DNA of 24,158 nucleotides from Podila epigama. Taxonomy: Eukaryota > Mortierellomycota > Mortierellomycetes > Mortierellales > Mortierellaceae. Positions within the stretch are counted from its first letter, which is position 1, and each line of letters starts with the position of its first letter. Position numbers and translations under genes: made by a program. A model generated the notes under the pieces. It did not search any database. It saw nothing but the letters and a program-made list of their open reading frames with translations, and had not been told where the DNA came from. Positions 17,008-24,158 of this stretch are shown here, piece by piece. The stretch is taken from contig JAAAVE010000169.1 in NCBI GenBank assembly GCA_015679605.1, forward strand, positions 1 to 24,158, in the 5' to 3' direction.

Positions 17008-18952
17008 ATGTCATCCACACAGGACTACCTCAAAAAGTACATGTCCAAACCAGCATCCCTTGAAGACTACAAGCGCAAGAAGCTCAAAAAGAAAAAGTCG
17101 CAAAAGACAACGATAAAGCGCGGCAACTTTGTTGTCCATGACGAGGATGAGGTCTCTTGGAAAGAAACTCGCTCCGACTCTGACAGTGATGAATGTAAGA
17201 AGAGACATTTGTCACACTGTTCTTCAATGCGTTCCTCATTGTGTCCTTCAATGTCTTCCAATGTCTCCTCCAATGTCTCCTTCACAGACAAAAGAAAAAT
17301 GACAAAAAAATTTACACTGACTCAACACGCTTCAAAACAACACGTATTCATAGTGCCCGTCGTTGAACTTCCAAAGGAACCCATCTATAAATCATCGTCC
17401 AGCAACTGGACCACTGTGCGCGAAGGCGAACCATCCCGTGAACAAGTCTTGCAAAGAAACGTACTTCCAGAGTGGGATGATGTCGAGAACGAAGACGAGC
17501 GACCTGCCATTGCAGGAATTGGTGAGGATATATACGGGATCGAATTATCAAAGTACTTTATGTATTCATGTTGGTACTCACCATCATGATCCAACCTCGA
17601 CTTTTACCCTGACCCGAACCGATCCATACTCTTTTCATTTCTTATAGTGGTTGAAAACGAAGCAGTAGCACAGCCAAAGAAGCCAGCAAAGAAGACATGG
17701 AAAGCAACATCAAAGACAGCACGCGATCGGTCGCCATCACCACCGCTTAAGTCCCCACCATCGAGACGCTCACCCTCGCCTCGTGGACGTTCGCCTGTCC
17801 GAAGGCGGCCCAGCTCACGCTCACTGTCCAGATCACGCTCACCTGTGTCACGGAAACTCGACACATTCTCGCGGTCACGGTCGCGGTCACGGTCACGGTC
17901 GCCCGTACAGCTCAAACGGACACGTTCACCTTCCCGTTCATTATCGCCCATCCGCCGTCGCAGAGATCGAACCCCGTCGCCTCGTCCGTCATCACGGAAA
18001 CGATCTCGATCTAGATCAGTGGAGCTCATGAGTTCGGGTGCTAAGGCAGGACTACAGACGGCCGATCAGGTCAAGCGAGACATGGACCGGAGGCAGCAAG
18101 AATACATAGATCGTATGCGATCTCTTGACCCAACCTTGAGTGGACGTGATGCCGAGACAGTGTACCGTGACGATCGAGGTATAGTATTTGATCCACGTTT
18201 GATGTCTACACTTGACAATCGCAATTGATAACCATTTGACAATGGAGCCTCAATATCATTTTTGATCGCACAAAAAAAAAATCAAGGACCAGACTCTCAT
18301 TTTGTTCATCTATTTCCCTTCTGTCACTTCACTTTTCTCATCATCTATAACCATATCTATAACCATTCTAGGCCGCAAAGTGGATCGTGTAGCAGAAAAG
18401 ATTGAAAAGGCTGCTGCAGCACGACGGGAAGTCGAGAAACAGGAACGTCAGATGGAATGGGGCAAGGGTCTTGTTCAACGCAAAGAAAAGGAAGAAGAAA
18501 AAAAACGACTGGAGCAAGAAAAGTTTAAACCAATGGCACGGTACAAGGACGACGAGGAGCTTAACGAGGAGCTCAAAGAGCGAGAGCGCTGGAACGACCC
18601 TGCGGCCATGTTCTTGACAGGGGTTAAAAAGGCTAAAAAGTCATCTGCACCAAAGTTCCCACTTTACCAGGGTAACTTTCCACCCAACAGATACAACATT
18701 CGCCCAGGCTACCGTTGGGATGGCGTCGATCGATCCAATGGATTCGAGAAAGATTTCTTTTTGGTAAGTGTCTTTTTTGTTTGTTTGTTTGTTGTCTAGT
18801 AGACTTGCAAGGGATGCTATCCGTGATGATTCTAACACAAAAAGAATCTTCTTTGTCATTCATTTTACCTCCTCTTTCCTGCCAAATAGCGTATGAACAA
18901 CAAGAAGCATTTGGCACAAGAAGCTCATATGTGGAGCACGGAAGATATGTAG
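17008..18952 (+). CDS. BUD13: BUD13/CWC26 pre-mRNA-splicing factor, RES complex, 5 exons
   Basis: Exons 17008-17194, 17354-17521, 17648-18178, 18372-18763 and 18890-18952 join to 446 aa. Introns are 159, 126, 193 and 126 nt, all GT-AG. The N-terminus has the family opening (YLKKYMSK followed by [12 protein letters not shown]) and then an acidic SDSDE stretch. Exon 3 holds an Arg/Ser-Pro repeat region of roughly 80 residues, then [13 protein letters not shown]. The conserved C-terminal domain covers ETVYRD..GRKVDR, a Lys/Glu-rich helix, [42 protein letters not shown] and the terminal MWSTEDM, all typical of BUD13. It should act in the nucleus with Snu17/RBMX2 and Pml1/SNIP1 in the activated spliceosome, aiding splicing and nuclear retention of unspliced RNA. 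The Met at 17008 fits the expected N-terminal motif. Intron 1 is a multiple of three and stop-free. Confidence 0.94.
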
Positions 18953-19010
18953 ATGCCTGGATCTTTAATGTACTATTACACTACTGCTACATTGAGAAAC
19001 ACCTGTTCTT

Positions 19011-20638
19011 CTAGTGCCTGGTTATCGCATGCTTGGACTTTGGCTTGACCTTGACCTGCAAGTTCAACATGATGCGTCGTTGGAGAGCAGCCCCAATAAG
19101 CTTTCTAGCGTTAATGGTCAAGTCCCGAATGACTGAACCATTTGTTCCAACAATGATTTTCTATTGCAGATCAAAGTAAGGACAGTGCGTCTCATGTCAA
19201 CATCAATACTCAAGAGTCAAGGACACATAGGACGAAAAAAAAAATAACGAGGAAAGCAAAAGTATAATGTATGAGAGTTCATAAAGGACAAAACAACATA
19301 GAAAGAAGGAAATATCCAAAAAGACTAACCTTCATGCCTGGTCGATCAACAATGATGTTCTGATCGATCCGCAAAATGTCATCCTCGAGTTCTGTCCAGC
19401 CAACATTTTTTTGTGTGACAAGGTAGGGTACCTTGAGGAGCTCATACAACTCTGATCGGATCATGTCCTCGACTCTGTCTAGATCGGACTGGTCAGATTT
19501 CTGCTTTGCAGGATAGAGCCATTGACCGGGTAGTGTCAACTCTAGTAGGTGAGCGCGCAGTTCATGAATCCCGACCTTGGGCGTAATTGCGCTGGTGTAT
19601 ATTGTTTTGATAAAGTGGGGGTATAACTTGTAGTACTCTTGTTCAATCTCTTGGATCTTTTCTTGCTTGCCCTTGATCAAATCGATCTAATAGCCGAGCA
19701 AAAGGAAAGCAAATTAGCAAAAACAAGGGTCATATTGAGATACCCTTTTGGATATGATACATGAAGCAGAGGAAACAGACAAAGAGCCATACCTTGTTAA
19801 AGACAAGCGTGGCGGGAATCATTTTCTCTAGTTGACCCAGCCTTTGAAAGATATAATTCTCTGTTGCGACAGAATGCTCCAAGAGTTTGTGGCAATCCAT
19901 GACGACCACCACATGATTTGCTTCTGCAAGCGCCTTCCAGGAAGCCGTGACCAACTCGCGGTTGAGACGCGAGATGTTCTTTTCAGGTACAACACCAGGC
20001 GTGTCGTAAAAGACAACCTGTTTGTCTTTTTCTGTCATGACCGCCTTGATTCGACCACGTGTCGTATGTGGACGAACCGAGACGATGGACACGTTGCTTT
20101 TGACGAGGTCGTTGATGAGCGTGGACTTGCCAGCATTGGGTGATCCTAAGAGGGCGATGTGGGCGATTTCGGGGTGTTGGGGTTGTTCAAAGTCGCGGAC
20201 AACCTTTGGTAGCCGGACGGTCATGTCGGCAGGGCTTACAAAGATGGGCATGGTGCGGTCAGGGCGCGGTGAAGGTACGCCTGGTCGCGAGGTGGAGGCA
20301 GAAGAGCTTGAGCCAGTGCGATTCAAGTCGGCTTCGATCGCAGCGAACGAGGCAGCAGTTGGGTCGCGATGGGTGATTTCTTGGAGGCGCTTTTTCTTTT
20401 CGAGCAAGTCGCGCTTGAGCTGTTCGAGTGACTGAGGTGTATCATTAGAAGATGAGTTCAAAGGAGGAGTAGCAGTCTGTTTTGAAGAGAAGCGCTTTTG
20501 TTGTTGTCGTAGGTGAAGGAGGTGTAGGTTGGAGTTGAGACGTGTTGTTGAAGCAGGTGGTCCGAGGGCTGTGCATGAGGGTGCAGGTGCACCTAAGCTG
20601 GACCATGAGGACCAGAGAAGAGTGGAAGCACGTTTCAT
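19011..20638 (-). CDS. ERAL1: Mitochondrial Era-type GTPase (ERAL1-like), 3 exons
   Basis: Exons 20638-19793, 19686-19330 and 19160-19011 give 450 aa. Introns are 19792-19687 (gtatgg, 106 nt) and 19329-19161 (gttagt, 169 nt), both phase 0. A basic, Ser-rich N-terminus (MKRASTLLWSSWSSLG) suggests mitochondrial import. An extension to about residue 157 includes a charged coiled stretch at 71-90. The G domain has G1 GSPNAGKS (165-172), G2 TTR (192-194), G3 DTPG (212-215) and G4 NKID (281-284), the last formed across intron 1. After SAITPKVGIHEL, the C-terminal part has Era's linker (PGQWLYP...DRVEDMIRSELYELL). Its KH domain core is KIIVGTNGSVIRDLTINARKLI. Era proteins bind the 3' end of small-subunit rRNA and aid subunit assembly. 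The divergent neighbour is a mitochondrial small-subunit protein. Confident call. Confidence 0.94.
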
Positions 20639-21044
20639 GTTCTGGAAGGAATGAAAATGTGAATGCTAGTGTGAAGAATGAAATGACGAGAATGAAAAGA
20701 ATGAAAAGAATGAAAAAGGTAACAAGGTAACAAGGTAGGTAATGTGTGTGTTGTCTGTTGTTTACAAACAAAGCGCGGTTTGTGACTGCGTTTAATATAT
20801 GTTCCTTTTTCCACCTTTTTTATCCTTGTAGCCCTCATTTGTGATTTTGATCTTCAAGTGTTTGCTGCTCCATCCATCATCCATTTCCTCCACATTCATC
20901 CATTTCTTCCATTTCTACTCTCCCGATAGACATACACACAAACATACATTTACACACACATACACACACTCGTGTCTCACTCTCACTCCCTCTCAATAGC
21001 ACCACACTTCACATAATCCCGACTTCATATCCCTCATCATAACC
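20639..21044. promoter_or_regulatory. Divergent promoter shared by ERAL1-like and MRP51 genes
   Basis: The 406 bp separate the two ATGs. An AAGAATGAAAAG-type repeat (about 20680-20715) lies on the GTPase side, and AT-rich TAATATAT at about 20792 is a weak TATA candidate. A C/A/T-rich, G-poor leader (about 20880-21040) runs up to the MRP51 ATG, which has a strong context (aaccATGG). No CCAAT box was seen. Confidence 0.55.
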
Positions 21045-22028
21045 ATGGAGCGGTCATTTTCACACCTTCTCCGGACATCTCGTCTGGCAACATTCGACAA
21101 GAACATCAAGCAGATCTACACCACCTCCGGAAAGAGCAAACGCATCGGAGACTGGGGTCTCAAGCGTAACCTTCCAACAGTCTTGCGTACCCACTTTGTC
21201 AACATTGAGCAGCTCGACACGGCAGAGCATCAGACCCCCTTCAACTCGGCCGTTTCCGATTACCTCTTCATTCAACGTTGGAAGGAGAACTTTCCTCGTT
21301 CTCGTCCTCCTCAGCCTCAGCCCATCAACATCCAAAAGGACCTTGCTGCCTTGACTGAGGCAGAGTTCAAGAAGGTCCTCGACGCTGCGCGCGAAAGACG
21401 TTCCGAATGGAAGGAGGAGTTGGCCACCAACCGTCGTCGCCGCGACGACCACCTCTCCTTCATGAACATCCAGAGCCGTCACTCGCGTCCCTCGCCCGCG
21501 GTCGACACCGCCACCTCTCAGGCTCACGCCGCTGGCCTTCCCGCACCCACCTCTTCATCCTCTTCCTCCCCCAAAGCCATCTCCCGTCCCAAGGTCGGCC
21601 CTACCTATGGCTTCTTTGAGCCCTCGAGCCCAACCATTGTCCAGGGACGCAGCCTCGGTCGCACAAAGTCCATGCAGATCATTGGTGTCTCTGGTGTTGC
21701 TGCCGGCTTGAGCGCAAACCAGACACCTCATCTCTACAACGCCCCCAAGACATTGCAGTCCTACTACGTCTACAAGGCCGAGTTTGATGGCGACAATCGC
21801 CCCAATGTCCAGCTCGGACTGACCAACCCAGGCAGCAGCAGCTGGCTCTCTGGTAGCAACTTGGGTAAGGGTGAACTCTACAGCTACAGTGCTAGCCGCT
21901 TGCCCCAGGGTGCTTCTTCATCTTCCTCTACTCTGAACGGCAAGTCGAACGCCGGAGACGGTCGCAACGCTATCTCGCGCGTCCAGGATTTGTTGGAGAA
22001 CCGTGACAAGCCTACTACTCGCGCATAA
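21045..22028 (+). CDS. MRP51: Mitochondrial small-subunit ribosomal protein MRP51 (bS1m), single exon
   Basis: An uninterrupted frame of 327 aa runs from a strong-context ATG. The N-terminus (MERSFSHLLRTSRLATF) is basic and import-like. The family signature KSKRIGDWGLKRNLP, then RTHFVNIEQLDTAEHQTPFNSA, then FIQRWKENF lies at about residues 29-86. A Ser/Pro-rich middle follows, then RPKVGPTYGFFEPSSP (about 183-198), which resembles the family's second block. The C-terminus is Ser/Gly-rich. MRP51 is a fungal mitoribosome component related to bacterial bS1. In yeast it acts near mRNA 5' leaders during translation start. It is divergent with the Era GTPase gene, which is functionally coherent. 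This is the only recognised gene here without an intron. Confidence 0.9.
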   Translation: MERSFSHLLRTSRLATFDKNIKQIYTTSGKSKRIGDWGLKRNLPTVLRTHFVNIEQLDTAEHQTPFNSAVSDYLFIQRWKENFPRSRPPQPQPINIQKDLAALTEAEFKKVLDAARERRSEWKEELATNRRRRDDHLSFMNIQSRHSRPSPAVDTATSQAHAAGLPAPTSSSSSSPKAISRPKVGPTYGFFEPSSPTIVQGRSLGRTKSMQIIGVSGVAAGLSANQTPHLYNAPKTLQSYYVYKAEFDGDNRPNVQLGLTNPGSSSWLSGSNLGKGELYSYSASRLPQGASSSSSTLNGKSNAGDGRNAISRVQDLLENRDKPTTRA

Positions 22029-22498
22029 ACATTCTTTTTCTACGCTTTATAAACACGGGTTCAATCTACCTTTTTTTTCCCCCTCCTCTTTCTCATTTGT
22101 CCTTATTTTTTTGTTAGAGATATTCATTCCATTCCATTTCGTTTCATGTTATCATGCTACACTACTAAAAGTCTGTTCAATGTCACCATTGTACCTTTCG
22201 CGTCAAGTTTATGGTTCACGTGTTTTCTTTTAATGGCTATGGGAAGTTTTTTTTTTTATTGTTAAAACAGTAAATGAACGGCGAGGAAGAGGTGAACCAA
22301 AAAAAGAAATAGTGGGACAAGGAAATGTCTGAAAAAGAAATGACAGGGGACATCAAGAAAAGGATCGTGAAAGGATATTCTCGTTTTCTTTTTTGGTGCA
22401 CAGGTAAAAAAAAAAAAACTTGAACGAAAACAAAAAAAGAGAGTGAGAGAGAGAGAGATAGGGCAAAAGAGAAAAAGGCGCCATATTGGAGATTAGTG
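22029..22498. other. Convergent 3' region between MRP51 and ARP1
   Basis: The 470 bp contain both 3' UTRs. T/C-rich sequence follows the MRP51 stop. A/G-rich tracts, including A12 near 22407 and GAGAGA near 22440-22460, precede the ARP1 stop on the plus strand. The minus-strand frame that stays open through part of it is only relevant if ARP1's last intron is retained. Confidence 0.55.
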
Positions 22499-24158
22499 TT
22501 ACCACATTGACGAGAAACATCTGTAAGGATCCTCCTGGTACTCTTCTGCTGACACCCACATCTAGAGACAACGAGAGAGAGAGATGGCGTGTTAGTCTTG
22601 AGCAGTTCTCCACACGAGCAATGACACGAGCAATGACAAGAGCAATGACACGAACAATGACAAGAACAATGACAAGAACAGAAAAAGCATGTATCGCGTT
22701 TGAAAAACAGTACCTTCTTGAATGTGGACAGGGATGCAAGGATAGAGCCTCCGATCCAGGTGCTGTATTTGCGCTCTGGGGGAGCAGAAATCTTGATCTT
22801 GATATCCTTGAGCGCCAACTTCTTGACTTCGAGCAAAAGGCGATCTCCAAAACCCTTACACAGGGTCGAACCTCCTGAGAGCACAATGTTGGAGTAGAGC
22901 GACTTGCGTAGGTCCATGTCTGAACGGCTGATCGAGTCCACAACCACCTGGTGGATACCTGGGAACTCTTGTCCAATGATCTCGGGGTTGAATAGAATCT
23001 CGGGTGCACGGAATCGTTCAGCTCCCAACTACGTATTGGTTCATAGAGTGGTGTGGAGTAGAAATGAACAAAGAGCTCACGTTTAGTCATCTCACAATCC
23101 AACGAGATTTCTTTTCTTTTCTCTCCTTTTTTAAACTCTTGCTTTTGCTTACCTTGATCATGTTGCCATCAGGCAACATAAAGTCTTCGTGCTTGCCACC
23201 AGCATCCTTCTCTTCCTTGGCAGGGAACAGTGGCAGGTAGCAAGTCTTTTCCTTAATGATGCGAACAATCTCTTTTTCTGCGGTCGTGTGGAAGTGGTAT
23301 CCTGCCTTGCGAAGCAACAACTGCAAGTGTTCCGTGACATCTCTGCACAAGAGAAAAACCAGATGAGGGGGACATTGAGTGTCAGTTATCCTTTGTACAA
23401 AAAGTAAGGACGCGACGACATTTGATTTGTTTAGCCACCCACACACAAACACACACAAACAGCACAAACAGTACCTTCCAGCAATGTCAACACGTTGAAT
23501 AGCGTGAGGGATAGCAAAGCCCTCATAGACAGGGACAGCATGGGTGACACCATCTCCAGAATCCAAAACGACTCCCGTGGTGCGTCCAGACGAGTACCTA
23601 ATAAGCAACAAATAAACATGGACATGCATGGTGTGAGCCTTCGTGAATTAAGCATCCGTCTCTATGATGATCACAAAAAAAGACCATTTCTCTTACAAAC
23701 TGAGGACAGCCTGAATCGAAGTGAAGAGAGCTGGGACGTTGAATGTTTCGAAAAAGATTTGTGCGGCGGTCTCACGATTCTTCATCGGGTTCAAAGGTGC
23801 CTCGGTCAACAGTACGGGATGCTATTAGTTAACGGAACAAGAAGGATTAGAATTTCAGTTCAAGAAAAGCATGTCTGGCTGGGTAAACAGTGTGCAGTGG
23901 ACTTAATGTCGATTTTTTTGGGTGTGCCTTGATAGTCGTCTGGTATGAGTTCCTGTGTTCTCATTCCCATCCTCGTTCTCATCCTCGCTCTCATCCTCAT
24001 TCTCATCCTCGTTCTCATTCTCAAAATAAGAACAGAGAAATTCAATAAAACAGTTTGTCTGAGCGACCGACAAACTGAGCAAAATTGCGCGTTACTGTTG
24101 CTGCTGTTGCTGCTGTTGCTGCTGTTGCTGCTGTTGCTGCTGTTGCTGCTGTTGCTGC
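22499..24158 (-). CDS. ARP1: ARP1/centractin (dynactin actin-related protein), 3' five exons; 5' end outside window
   Basis: Visible exons 23821-23697, 23597-23475, 23342-23153, 23028-22714 and 22561-22499 join in frame to 271 C-terminal residues of an expected ~375. Introns are 99, 132, 124 and 152 nt. The first visible exon begins [21 protein letters not shown] and continues [13 protein letters not shown], the actin-fold block near residue 103. Then follow [27 protein letters not shown] (nucleotide binding), [56 protein letters not shown] and a separate last exon [11 protein letters not shown]. That ending and the [10 protein letters not shown] form mark ARP1 rather than actin or ARP2. ARP1 forms the short filament of dynactin, which links dynein to cargo. 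The N-terminal ~102 codons are not in the last 337 bp, which read as intron, so they lie beyond the edge. Confidence 0.92.
22615..22680. repeat. 12-bp minisatellite in the last ARP1 intron
   Basis: About 5.5 copies of CGAGCAATGACA and its variants AGAGCAATGACA, CGAACAATGACA and AGAACAATGACA. The 12-bp unit fills much of the 152-nt intron and is a whole number of codons. Confidence 0.92.
23957..24022. repeat. 6/12-bp TCTCAT/CCTCGT array in an ARP1 5' intron
   Basis: Alternating hexamers TCTCAT, CCTCGT, TCTCAT, CCTCGC and so on, giving a 12-bp period over about 66 bp. On the minus strand it is a GAGGATGAGAAC-type purine-rich array. Confidence 0.85.
24051..24077. repeat. Perfect 9-bp-stem hairpin
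   Basis: CAGTTTGTC (24051-24059) and GACAAACTG (24069-24077) are exact inverse complements around a 9-nt loop, placed between the TCTCAT array and the CTG-type array. Confidence 0.85.
24094..24158. repeat. CTGTTGCTG (CAG/CAA on minus strand) array reaching the window edge
   Basis: At least seven copies of a 9-bp unit, truncated by the right boundary. On the minus strand it reads CAG-CAG-CAA, a poly-Gln frame ending in TAA at about 24095. It may be intronic within ARP1 or the 3' end of another coding exon. The window cannot decide. Confidence 0.85.

Noticed and set aside
22615-22680. CRISPR-like regularly repeated units
   Set aside because: Units are directly tandem with no spacers, so this is a minisatellite in a eukaryotic intron.
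23860-24045. Minus-strand Arg/Met-repeat frame and an overlapping Glu/Asn/Asp-repeat frame
   Set aside because: Both are translations of the TCTCAT/CCTCGT array. Neither resembles the ARP1 N-terminus, and the second lacks a start codon.

Overview
This is an ordinary euchromatic stretch of a fungal nuclear chromosome. Most genes are split by short GT-AG introns (about 105-320 nt) with gtaagt/gtatgt-type donors. Single-copy eukaryotic housekeeping genes are packed on both strands, and non-coding DNA is full of A/T runs and simple-sequence repeats. The gene set (fungus-type mitochondrial ribosomal protein MRP51, centractin, CLPTM1, a CDK10-type cyclin Q, an OpdA-like M3 peptidase and a CsbD protein) suggests an early-diverging filamentous fungus. 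A Mortierella-like mucoromycete is my best guess, but that is inference. I see no prophage, transposon, CRISPR array or biosynthetic cluster, and no tRNA or rRNA gene.

Layout, left to right. A cyclin Q-like gene (CCNQ, minus, 40-2600, 3 exons) diverges across about 1 kb from a two-exon CsbD-type stress-protein gene (plus, 3629-4052). It is followed by a three-exon M3 oligopeptidase of the OpdA/organellar-oligopeptidase type (plus, 4395-7421). A convergent single-exon gene (minus, 8052-9920) encodes a 622-residue low-complexity protein I do not recognise. Then comes a 3.8-kb repeat-rich interval with no convincing gene (9921-13694). Next are CLPTM1 (minus, 13695-16655, 6 exons), the divergent BUD13 splicing-factor gene (plus, 17008-18952, 5 exons), a mitochondrial Era-type GTPase (minus, 19011-20638, 3 exons), divergent MRP51 (plus, 21045-22028), and the 3' part of ARP1/centractin (minus, stop at 22499, 5' exons beyond the right edge).

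Functional links. The Era GTPase and MRP51, both acting on the mitochondrial small ribosomal subunit, share a 406-bp divergent promoter. The OpdA-like peptidase also looks organellar. BUD13 (retention-and-splicing complex) and cyclin Q act in the nucleus, CLPTM1 in the ER membrane, and ARP1 in dynactin. BUD13 and the Era gene converge with only 58 bp between stop codons.

Most distinctive observations: BUD13 intron 1 is 159 nt and fully open, so its retention would keep the frame. The last ARP1 intron holds a 12-bp minisatellite that would encode Cys-His repeats if retained. Several start codons are preceded by G-free simple repeats. A near-perfect 32-bp palindrome lies in the gene-poor interval. 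Nothing here amounts to a clearly new molecular system.
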